Source of the DNA: Balneolales bacterium
GTDB lineage: Bacteria > Bacteroidota > Rhodothermia > Balneolales > Natronogracilivirgulaceae
Direction of reading: 5' to 3'
DNA length: 32,983 bases
Assembly (NCBI GenBank): GCA_007132975.1
Contig: SLNO01000041.1
Location: 1-32,983 of the forward strand
The notes below the pieces were generated by a model. The model was not told the DNA's origin, did not search any database, and saw only the letters and a program-made list of their open reading frames with translations. This document shows positions 1 through 6,600 of this stretch, in pieces (within the stretch, counting starts at the first letter, position 1; every line of letters starts with the position of its first letter). The position numbers and the translations under genes are program-made.

Positions 1-988
1 CATACTCCTCCTGCAGGCGCTTCATTCCGCCTTTGATCTGCGGTTTTTGCTCATCAGGCTTCAGCGGGAAAAATATCTTCATGGCCACGATATAGCCGAT
101 GAACATCATGCCCACCATCGTCGGGAACATGGCAAACATCCAGTCGGCAAAATAGACATTGCCGTCAATGGCACCGCTGATGAGTGCTGCAGCCAGCAGG
201 TTCGCACCGGATCCGGTCACGAAAGCACCGGCTCCAAGGTTGATGTTCAGCAGGTTCTGCAGCACGATGCTGCGGCCGAAATTATTCTTGTTCTTACCAC
301 CGTCGGCACCATAGACCGCTGCAATGACCATGAAAATGGGCAGCAGGATGGCCGCCTTGGCCGTCGTGGCGGAGATAAAGGCCGAAAGGATGGTGTTGAT
401 TACGATAAAACTGATAAAAACCGAGCCGGCATTCTTCCCGAATCGCAAAATGAACCACAGTGCGAACCGTTTGGCAACTCCGGTCGCCACCAGCATACTT
501 GCCAAAACAAAGGACATGATGTTGAGCCACATCACCGGATGTCCCAGCTGGGCATACGCCTCCCTTTCCGGCAGAACCCCGGTCAGGACCAGCGATATGA
601 TCAGGATAAGCGACACCTGGTAATTCGGGATGGATGCCGTAATCCACAAGATAATAGCCGCCAGAAAAATCGCCAGCATGAAATGATTCTTCTGACTGAA
701 CTGATCGTCACCGATCTCGGCATATACTGCAGCAGCCCTCTCAGACTGAAGCGTGGTGACATCAAATTGCTGCAGGAACGGGATATCCACCACAAATGCC
801 ACAACAATAAACGTAATGACGGCCAAAGGCGCCCCGATCATCGCCATCCACGCCTCTACCTTCGATTTCTCCCGGTTGGGGAGTTTGTCGATAGAGTAGT
901 TGTGCATGTCGAGCGGATCATACGAGTTCCCGTTTTCATCCACCTTTTGGTGATCGGGTACGTTCTGTTTTTTTTCTTCTTCACTCAT
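1..988 (-). CDS. SLC13/DASS-family sodium:anion symporter, C-terminus beyond window
   Basis: Translating the minus strand from the ATG at 988 gives 329 open codons that run off the left edge, so only the N-terminal two thirds is present. After a charged cytoplasmic N-terminus (residues 1-45) come hydrophobic segments near 47-68, 103-120, 124-138, 152-172, 188-205, 208-227, 245-272 and 284-306. The layout fits the divalent-anion:Na+ symporter family (SLC13/DASS), which takes up dicarboxylates or sulfate by sodium symport across the inner membrane. The segment SATTAK (206-211) sits where the first 'SNT' substrate/sodium motif of this family is expected, but has Ala for Asn. TGSGANLLA (258-266) is another conserved-looking loop. 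The gene lies 36 bp downstream of a CYTH gene on the same strand and may be cotranscribed with it. Family is fairly sure; the substrate cannot be told. Confidence 0.8.
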   Translation of the reverse strand, partial: MSEEEKKQNVPDHQKVDENGNSYDPLDMHNYSIDKLPNREKSKVEAWMAMIGAPLAVITFIVVAFVVDIPFLQQFDVTTLQSERAAAVYAEIGDDQFSQKNHFMLAIFLAAIILWITASIPNYQVSLILIISLVLTGVLPEREAYAQLGHPVMWLNIMSFVLASMLVATGVAKRFALWFILRFGKNAGSVFISFIVINTILSAFISATTAKAAILLPIFMVIAAVYGADGGKNKNNFGRSIVLQNLLNINLGAGAFVTGSGANLLAAALISGAIDGNVYFADWMFAMFPTMVGMMFIGYIVAMKIFFPLKPDEQKPQIKGGMKRLQEEY

Positions 989-1024
989 GTCCTGAGACCA
1001 TTAAATCTGCGGTTTACTGCCTTT

Positions 1025-1495
1025 TCACTTCCACTCCTTGAAGGGAGTTTTCATCAGCATCGAATTGTAATAGCGGACGTCGCCGGTCACTTCCTCACCA
1101 AGCCATTCCGGCTTTGCAAAGGATTCATCGGCGGTTTGCAGCTCAACCTCGGCGATGACCAGCCCTTCGTTATCACCGAAAAATTCATCCACTTCATAGG
1201 TATGATCGCCGTGCTTCACCAGATACCGCGTTTTATCGATCACGCCCGGTTCGCAGATCTTCAACAACTCCTGCACCTCCCCCACCGGGATCTCCTTCTC
1301 CCACTCATACCGGCTGGCCCCGGTCTCATCGCCGATTCCCTTGATGGTAATAAATCCCTTGTCGCCTTTCACGCGTACCCTTACGGTACGCTCCGGTACC
1401 GATGAGAGATACCCTTGTGTAATTCTGGTCTGCTTGTGCGCTCCGCTTTTGAAGTCGCCGCTTACCAGAAATTTTCGTTCGATTTCCTGTGCCAT
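1025..1495 (-). CDS. CYTH domain protein (triphosphate tunnel metalloenzyme)
   Basis: This 156-residue protein opens with EIERKFLV (residues 4-11), the ExExK signature of CYTH / triphosphate tunnel metalloenzymes. These proteins bind a triphosphate and divalent metal inside an eight-stranded barrel. Further tunnel-type charged residues are visible in the expected order: VRVRVKG (38-44), ITIKG (49-53), RYEWEKEI (62-69), DKTRY (87-91), YEVDEF (100-105) and AEVEL (115-119). Length matches the single-domain bacterial group whose characterised members are inorganic triphosphatases. The ATG at 1495 is preferred over an upstream in-frame TTG at 1507 because the signature begins directly after it. 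It lies between a second CYTH-like gene and the SLC13 transporter, all on the minus strand. Cytoplasmic; the substrate (tripolyphosphate, nucleoside triphosphate or other) is not decided by sequence. Confidence 0.9.
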   Translation of the reverse strand: MAQEIERKFLVSGDFKSGAHKQTRITQGYLSSVPERTVRVRVKGDKGFITIKGIGDETGASRYEWEKEIPVGEVQELLKICEPGVIDKTRYLVKHGDHTYEVDEFFGDNEGLVIAEVELQTADESFAKPEWLGEEVTGDVRYYNSMLMKTPFKEWK

Positions 1496-1540
1496 AACTG
1501 TTTGCAAATTGTTTATTAGGTGTGATTCCGTTCAAAAATG

Positions 1541-1575
1541 AAAAACCGGGTTGTGCTCGGGTGAGCACGCAACCC
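1541..1575 (-). terminator. Intrinsic terminator after the 1614-2258 gene
   Basis: Read on the minus strand, GGGTTG (1575-1570) pairs with CAACCC (1553-1548) and TGCTC pairs with GAGCA inside it. The loop is ACCC, there is a 2-nt bulge, and GG then TTTTTC follow. The hairpin lies just downstream of the CYTH-like gene ending at 1614, so it probably limits read-through into the next CYTH gene. Confidence 0.7.
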
Positions 1576-1613
1576 TGATCCCTCCTGTTTGGTAATAGAT
1601 AAGGATGGCGGCA

Positions 1614-2258
1614 CTATTCGTTTGCCAGCGGTTTGTTGATCATACCAATCACCCGCTTTATTGCCTGCAGGTAATTGATGTTCTCAACCCCCTCAAGCCC
1701 CACATCTGCAAGTGTTTTTTTGATATCGTCGATCTCGGTGGATTCCGAATTGATGGTCGCCACCTGCGCTCCGTTGATCAGCACATACCCGTATTCACAG
1801 ATCGTGTCGTTCACCATGTAGCCAAAGCGCTGCTTGTGCACCCGCACCGCCTGCAGCTCAGGATGCGCATCAACCAGTGACAGAAATTCCTCAAGGGTAT
1901 AGGTATCTTTCTCCAGGGCACTCATCTCTACCTGGAAAGCCGGAATAACCTCTTTTTCCAGAACCTCTTTTTTCATCGGAAACTCCCCTTTCATCAGCGG
2001 GTTCCACTGCTCCAGCCCGTCTACCGTCTGGACGTAGGTTTTAATGTCCATTTTGCCGTCACGGATTTTTGTATTGTTGATATCGTTAGTACGGGATAGA
2101 ATGTAGACTTCATCAGAGTGACGCTCCCATACCTTTTCGGGTACTGGAACTGAGAGACGGGACATGCGATAGTGAGCGTCGTCAAATTGCTGTCCGAATG
2201 TGCGAAATTCAAATCTCGGCTTTGAAGCTTCCCCTATGTTGAGTTGTTCTTTGCTCAT
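1614..2258 (-). CDS. Divergent CYTH-like protein
   Basis: The product is 214 residues, counted from the ATG at 2258 (MSKEQLN). The open frame continues upstream, but that extension lacks conservation-like composition. The order of charged strands resembles a CYTH barrel: FEFRTF (16-21) in place of ExExK, NNTKIRDGKMDIK (61-73) as the paired Arg/Lys strands, and RVHKQR (139-144). CEYGYVLING (154-163) followed by INSEST (169-174) resembles the C-terminal acidic strands. LEQWNPLMKGEFP (82-94) looks like a subfamily motif. No signal peptide or membrane segment is visible. It stands directly upstream of a canonical CYTH gene on the same strand, with a terminator-like hairpin between them. The CYTH assignment is by motif order, not by a search, so it is moderate. 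The enzymatic role is unknown. Confidence 0.65.
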   Translation of the reverse strand: MSKEQLNIGEASKPRFEFRTFGQQFDDAHYRMSRLSVPVPEKVWERHSDEVYILSRTNDINNTKIRDGKMDIKTYVQTVDGLEQWNPLMKGEFPMKKEVLEKEVIPAFQVEMSALEKDTYTLEEFLSLVDAHPELQAVRVHKQRFGYMVNDTICEYGYVLINGAQVATINSESTEIDDIKKTLADVGLEGVENINYLQAIKRVIGMINKPLANE

Positions 2259-2503
2259 GGCTTGCGTGTTTTTTTTCTGATTCAGGTTATTATCGACAGT
2301 GACACTTGCAAACGTCCGCAAACAGTGTGCCACCTCTCCGAAAAGCCCGCCAATACGGGCCAAATAATCCCGCTATGCTCTTTGGAGCCGATTTACCTTG
2401 CAGAAGCTCCGGCGTACGACCGCCACCACAGGCGCCAGAACGCCAGCCAGGTGGTGATATCTCGCCTTTTTTTGTAAATTGAATCAGAATTAGCTTAATA
2501 GCG

Positions 2504-2517
2504 CTGTAAATTTACAG
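2504..2517. promoter_or_regulatory. Perfect palindrome CTGTAAATTTACAG, candidate operator
   Basis: The 14 bases are identical to their reverse complement. The same eight bases, TGTAAATT, also occur at 2473-2480, 32 bp (about three helical turns) before their copy at 2505-2512. The palindrome ends 12 bp before the candidate sigma-54 promoter of the operon encoding an NtrC-type activator. That makes it a reasonable binding site for that activator or another regulator. It is not the CTGT-N8-ACAG LexA box, because the spacer here is 6. Binding is inference. Confidence 0.5.
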
Positions 2518-2528
2518 TGTGCACGCTA

Positions 2529-2544
2529 TGGAATGATCTTTGCT
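2529..2544 (+). promoter_or_regulatory. Candidate sigma-54 promoter (-24 GG / -12 GC)
   Basis: TGGAATGATCTTTGCT keeps the invariant GG and GC with exactly ten bases between them and an ideal -12 element TTTGCT. The -24 element is weak (TGGAAT against TGGCAC). Transcription would start near 2555, leaving a leader of about 40 nt to the ATG at 2595. The operon's last gene is a sigma-54 activator, so autoregulation would make sense. Confidence 0.4.
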
Positions 2545-2594
2545 GGACGACAATGAGAAGCAAATCCGCAAGTAATCTTAACAATTCCTTTACC

Positions 2595-3518
2595 ATGATC
2601 AGGAAAAAAATCATCCTGGCTGGACTTGTTGTAGTCATGGCACTGGCTATTGTTACGTTTCTGCTGCACCGGGTCATCGTAGACATCCGCTCTCCCTGGC
2701 CGGCCCAGATACCATCTCCGGGTGCTGCCGCGGTCGCAGCTCAGGATACTGTGCGATTCGGTGTTATTTCACGATTCCCCACCAATGTCCTCTATCAGGG
2801 ATACCAGCCCCTGATGGATTATCTTTCGGAAGAAACGGAATATCATTTTGAGCTTATCATCAGTCGAAGCTATGAGGAAACGGTTGCCCAGCTGGCTGCA
2901 GGCGAAGTTCACGCTGCATTCCTTGGCTCTTACATCTACATCACTTCGCGGGATGAGCACGGTTTGGAGCCAATTCTCAAACCTCTCAATAAAGACGGTC
3001 AGCCCTTTTTCCAATCCGTGATCATAGTGCACGAGGATTCCGACATCCAATCGGTATCGCAACTCAGGGGACGCAGGCTGGCCCTGCCTTCGGAAAATTC
3101 CTTTTCCGGGAACTGGCTGCTGGAATCCGGCCTCTCCAGGAACGGTGTCAGGAGAATAGACCTGGCAGAAATCGAGCATTTCAGGCACCATCACAGCGTG
3201 GTTTACGAGGTGCTTCGCGGTAATTATGATGCCGGAAGCATCAAGGACCGAGTGGCAGACGAGTTCCGGGACCAAGGCCTCCGGGTCGTAGGGCGCTCCG
3301 ATCCGGTACCGGGCTCACCGGTTGTAGTACCATCAAATCATGATCCATTGATCACTGCTTCCATCACCAGCGCACTGTTGAACATTGATCCGGACCAACC
3401 CAAATACGCAGCGCTTGTTTCTCATTGGGACCCTGAGTTCCGCAACGGCTTCATCCGGGCAGAGGCCGCCGACTACGATCAGCTGGCCTACCAAATCCTT
3501 ACCGACTCTGCTCCATGA
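2595..3518 (+). CDS. PhnD-like periplasmic substrate-binding protein, membrane-anchored
   Basis: The protein has 307 residues from the ATG at 2595. An earlier in-frame start at 2517 would add a hydrophilic stretch before the signal and overlap the regulatory sites. Residues 2-26 form a basic-hydrophobic anchor without a clear cleavage site. The mature part has the phosphonate-binding (PhnD/PBP2) pattern: VRFGVISRFPTNV near residue 53, YQPLMDYLSEET, an AAGEVHAAFLGSYIY stretch (PhnD proteins usually have a 'G..D....G...Y' strand here), then SVSQLRGRRLALP and a YDAGSIKDRV segment. PhnD homologues bind phosphonate, phosphate or phosphite esters for ABC uptake. Here no ABC ATPase or permease follows. 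The ATGA overlap couples it to a histidine kinase, so a ligand-sensing role for the kinase is more likely than transport. Ligand unknown. Confidence 0.8.
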   Translation: MIRKKIILAGLVVVMALAIVTFLLHRVIVDIRSPWPAQIPSPGAAAVAAQDTVRFGVISRFPTNVLYQGYQPLMDYLSEETEYHFELIISRSYEETVAQLAAGEVHAAFLGSYIYITSRDEHGLEPILKPLNKDGQPFFQSVIIVHEDSDIQSVSQLRGRRLALPSENSFSGNWLLESGLSRNGVRRIDLAEIEHFRHHHSVVYEVLRGNYDAGSIKDRVADEFRDQGLRVVGRSDPVPGSPVVVPSNHDPLITASITSALLNIDPDQPKYAALVSHWDPEFRNGFIRAEAADYDQLAYQILTDSAP

Positions 3519-5014
3519 CCCGCATCATCAAGACACTAAGACAGTGGTTCCGCTCCAGCATCAAGCTGCGGGTACTCTCCATCATAGGAGTGGTGGTTTC
3601 CCTGTTGATGATCACAATATCCATCGGAATACTGCATCAGTGGCGCGCATTGATCATCGATCAGGAGACTGACAATGCCAAATCTATTGCCTCGGCCTTT
3701 TCCATCCCGGTAATAGAGGCCATGATCCACGCTGATCATGAGCAGGGTTCGAGGGACGACCTGCTTATCAGCCATGTCCAGAATTTTCGCAACAATGTGG
3801 AGGGGATTGTTTACATATCCATTCAGGATAACAGAAACCGCATTATTGCACACAGCGACCTTTCGCAATATGGCCGGCAGCTCGACGATCCGCAGATTCT
3901 GCCGGTGATCCGGACGCGTGAAGTGCTTACCTCAATATCCGAGCATCCGGAGTACGGATGGATGCTTGAGATTCTTCAGCCCCTGCAGATTGGCGAAAAG
4001 CGATGGGGTACGGTAGTGATGGGATTTGATGCTTCTAACGTCCGGGAAAAAGTACGCAGGGCTTTTTTCCAGCTTCTCGGACTCACTGTCATCGCAATGT
4101 TCGTAACTATCGGCCTGCTCTACTATTTCATAGGCAGGGTACTTACATCGCTGAAAGACCTTGTTGCGGAGATAGATAAGTTTGACCTGGATTCTGGTGA
4201 TGTGACTACGCTTCCATCCCGAAGCGACGAGATCGGCTTCCTGATAGACCACTTCGAGATGATGAAAAAGCGACTCACCCAATCCAAGGTCGAACTCCAG
4301 AAAGCTCAGAACCAGTTATTCCAGGCCGAAAAGCTGGCATCGATCGGCCGACTGGCATCGGGTGTGGCACACGAAGTGAACAACCCGCTCAACGGCATGC
4401 GATTCTGCGTTTTCGGGATCAAAAAAGACCTGGAAAACAGAGAACAGACCGTCGAATATCTGAATATGATCGACGACGGATTGACGCAAATCGAGTCCGT
4501 TGTCACCAAGCTGCTCGGGTATGCCCGCCAGCGGCCAAAAGAGCCGCAGGCCGTTGATCTGGAAAAACAGCTCTCGATTGTGCGCGACCTGCTGGAATAC
4601 CGCTTGAATGAGAAACGGATACGACTGAATATCCAAACTGACCCTGACTTGCCCAGGGTCAAGGCAGATCCCAACCTTATGCAGGAAATTCTCATGAACC
4701 TGCTGCTGAACAGCCTGGACGCTGTCGATGATGGAGGTGAAATCTCGGTTTGGATAATGGCTGTTGACGGAAAGATGGTGATGCGGGTCCGGGACAACGG
4801 TTGCGGCATATCGGAAGAAGAACTGAAAGTGATATTTGAACCTTTTTATTCCACCAAGGATACCGGCAAAGGAACCGGGCTCGGCCTTTCTGTGACTCTT
4901 GGCATCGTCGAGTCACATAACGGTAACATTGCCGTAACAAGCAAAAGGGGGGAATACACGGAATTCACTGTTACACTGCCATTGGAGATGGAAAATGAAA
5001 ATATTGATCGTTGA
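3515..5014 (+). CDS. Membrane sensor histidine kinase
   Basis: This is a 499-residue kinase. TM1 lies near 20-42, a periplasmic sensor domain at about 43-183 and TM2 at 184-206. A HAMP-like linker (207-255) follows, then a short coiled coil (255-273). The HisKA segment GVAHEVNNPL has phospho-acceptor H286. The HATPase domain shows the N box (NLLLNS, 395-400), DNGCGI (427-432), FEPFYSTK (441-448) and GKGTGLGL (451-458). The H-box type HEVNNPLNG is typical of kinases paired with NtrC-family regulators. The start overlaps the stop of the PhnD-like gene by 4 bp and the end overlaps the regulator gene by 20 bp, so the three are translated together. It probably reads the state of the PhnD-like protein at the periplasmic face and phosphorylates the adjacent regulator. 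Confidence 0.93.
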   Translation: MTRIIKTLRQWFRSSIKLRVLSIIGVVVSLLMITISIGILHQWRALIIDQETDNAKSIASAFSIPVIEAMIHADHEQGSRDDLLISHVQNFRNNVEGIVYISIQDNRNRIIAHSDLSQYGRQLDDPQILPVIRTREVLTSISEHPEYGWMLEILQPLQIGEKRWGTVVMGFDASNVREKVRRAFFQLLGLTVIAMFVTIGLLYYFIGRVLTSLKDLVAEIDKFDLDSGDVTTLPSRSDEIGFLIDHFEMMKKRLTQSKVELQKAQNQLFQAEKLASIGRLASGVAHEVNNPLNGMRFCVFGIKKDLENREQTVEYLNMIDDGLTQIESVVTKLLGYARQRPKEPQAVDLEKQLSIVRDLLEYRLNEKRIRLNIQTDPDLPRVKADPNLMQEILMNLLLNSLDAVDDGGEISVWIMAVDGKMVMRVRDNGCGISEEELKVIFEPFYSTKDTGKGTGLGLSVTLGIVESHNGNIAVTSKRGEYTEFTVTLPLEMENENIDR

Positions 5015-6350
5015 GGATGAACGGATCACCAGAATCACACTGGCCAACCTCCTGAACAAGGAGGGCTACGAGGTTGACACTGCTTCTGACGGAGAAAAAG
5101 GGATACTGAAAGCCGCAACCGGCGCTTTCGATGTTATCATAACCGATCTTCGCTTGCCTGGAAAAGGGGGAATCGACATCCTGAAAGCAGCAAAAGAATC
5201 CAATGAAAGCTGCGTGGTGATCGTAATCACGGCCTATGCATCCGTTGAAACCGCTGTCGATGCACTCAAACTCGGTGCTTACGATTACATTACCAAGCCG
5301 CTCTCCCCCGAAAAGTTCATCAGTCTGATGAACAACGTACATGACTATCTTCAAATCAGGCAGGAGAACAAAAAGCTGAAGAAACGACTGGAACGGATCG
5401 AGAACAAATCTGTAATCGGCAGTTCCCCCTCAATGCGAAAGCTGCTTGAAACTGTGAAAAATGTGGCGGAACATGACTACACGGTACTCGTCCAGGGTGA
5501 GAGCGGCACCGGAAAAGAGGTCATCGCCCGGACCCTTCACCAACAGAGTGCGCGTCGGGATCAGCCATTTGTTGCCATCAACTGCGCCGCCATTCCGGAG
5601 GCACTGATTGAAAGTGAGCTTTTCGGGCATGAAAAGGGGGCTTTTTCGGGTGCCATCCAGCAGCATATCGGATATTTCGAGCGGGCTCACAAGGGAACAA
5701 TATTTATTGATGACATCGACGATTTTCCGCTTAATCTGCAGGTAAAGCTGCTCCGGGTGCTGCAGGAACGCCAGTTTGTCCGTGTCGGAGGCATGAAAAC
5801 CATCTCTGTGGATGTGCGGGTCGTTTGCGCCACGAAAGTAAACCTTGAGATGCTGGTCCGTGAAAACCGGTTTCGGGAGGATCTGTACTACCGTTTGCAT
5901 ATCATACCCCTGCATCTGCCGCCACTGCGGGAACGCAAGGAGGATATCCCGGCCCTGGTCGGGCATTTTTTCAAAAAACTCGGCGCCGGTAACATGTTAA
6001 CGCACCTGGAACACAGTTTTTATGACAACCTGATGGCATACCACTGGCCGGGCAATGTCAGGCAACTGGAGAACACGGTGGAACGCATCGTGGCCACAAC
6101 CGATATCGGAATCGCAGCCACGCTTGGCGCCGGAAATGATCTTTTCCCAGCCGAAACGGGACAAGGCGCCCCATCCAGCAACGACCAGTATCCCCCCTAC
6201 GAAGAATTCATCCAGGAAAAGGAAGAGGAAATAATTGGCTGGGCACTGGAAAAAACGGGGCAGAATATTACCAGGGCTGCTGAATTGCTGGATTTGCCAA
6301 GGGGTACACTGCGCAGCAAGCTGAAAAAGCTGAATCGGTTCCGGGAGTAG
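4995..6350 (+). CDS. NtrC-family sigma-54-dependent response regulator
   Basis: This 451-residue regulator has three domains. The receiver (1-120) carries acidic E7/D8, phospho-acceptor D51, T79 and K101. The AAA+ domain (about 139-370) carries Walker A GESGTGKE (168-175), the sigma-54 contact loop GAFSGA (215-220; usually GAFTGA), Walker B IFIDDIDDFP (236-245) and the arginine-finger region RENRFREDLYYRL. The C-terminal Fis-type helix-turn-helix (about 405-451) reads NITRAAELLDLPRGTLRSKL. Walker B has Asp-Asp where most family members have Asp-Glu. The start has a good ribosome site (GGAG, 11 bases upstream of the ATG) inside the end of the kinase gene. It should activate sigma-54 promoters when phosphorylated by the upstream kinase, possibly including its own. 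Confidence 0.93.
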   Translation: MKILIVEDERITRITLANLLNKEGYEVDTASDGEKGILKAATGAFDVIITDLRLPGKGGIDILKAAKESNESCVVIVITAYASVETAVDALKLGAYDYITKPLSPEKFISLMNNVHDYLQIRQENKKLKKRLERIENKSVIGSSPSMRKLLETVKNVAEHDYTVLVQGESGTGKEVIARTLHQQSARRDQPFVAINCAAIPEALIESELFGHEKGAFSGAIQQHIGYFERAHKGTIFIDDIDDFPLNLQVKLLRVLQERQFVRVGGMKTISVDVRVVCATKVNLEMLVRENRFREDLYYRLHIIPLHLPPLRERKEDIPALVGHFFKKLGAGNMLTHLEHSFYDNLMAYHWPGNVRQLENTVERIVATTDIGIAATLGAGNDLFPAETGQGAPSSNDQYPPYEEFIQEKEEEIIGWALEKTGQNITRAAELLDLPRGTLRSKLKKLNRFRE

Positions 6351-6423
6351 ATTGGCCCGGGAAACCTGAATTGCGATCTGTTTGCCGCATCTGCTTTCAT
6401 CCAGATGCCCATTCCGGAGCTGC

Positions 6424-6440
6424 AAGATGCCTGGCATCTT
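6424..6440. repeat. Perfect inverted repeat AAGATGCC-T-GGCATCTT
   Basis: Two perfect 8-base arms are separated by one base, in the 192-bp gap between the convergent regulator and methyltransferase genes. A one-base loop cannot fold fully, but 5-6 bp of stem can form. It is followed by AACGTTTTCT on the plus strand, so it may be a weak terminator for the regulator operon. A protein site is the alternative. Confidence 0.45.
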
Positions 6441-6455
6441 AACGTTTTCTGGGTG

Positions 6456-6600
6456 CCACCACGACCGTTGCGGACCTTCACCACTATTTTTCGGGCCTCC
6501 CATTACCGTTGCGGGCCAGTATCGCCATTTTTCGAGCCAGTATCACACTTGCGGGCCTGCACCACCAATCTTGCGGGCCAACATTACCATTCTAGGACTG
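6456..6600. repeat. Degenerate tandem repeat, about 7 units of 19-22 bp
   Basis: Units end in a shared core TTGCGGGCC(A/T) or TTTTCGGGCCT. Approximate units are 6456-6477, 6478-6498, 6499-6518, 6519-6539, 6540-6558, 6559-6580 and a decayed one at 6581-6600. On the minus strand the consensus is near TGGTGATACTGGCCCGCAA. This resembles the codons for V-M-L-A-R-K that close the methyltransferase gene, so the array looks like repeated copying of that gene's 3' end. The array crosses the stop codon at 6543. Confidence 0.7.

Larger units (their letters stand above)
2259..2594. other. Divergent intergenic region, 336 bp
   Basis: This stretch separates the minus-strand CYTH-like gene from the plus-strand PhnD/kinase/regulator operon. 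I see no convincing gene in it. It holds a T-tract at 2465-2473, a perfect palindrome at 2504-2517 with a related half-site at 2473-2480, and a candidate sigma-54 promoter at 2529-2544. These are listed separately. Confidence 0.6.

Noticed and set aside
47-1405. 452-codon plus-strand open frame
   Set aside because: It lies opposite the SLC13 transporter and the CYTH gene, and its product is rich in His/Arg/Gln with no domain pattern. It is an antisense shadow.
2504-2517. LexA box
   Set aside because: CTGT and ACAG are present, but the spacer is 6 bases instead of 8, and the operon is not an SOS gene.
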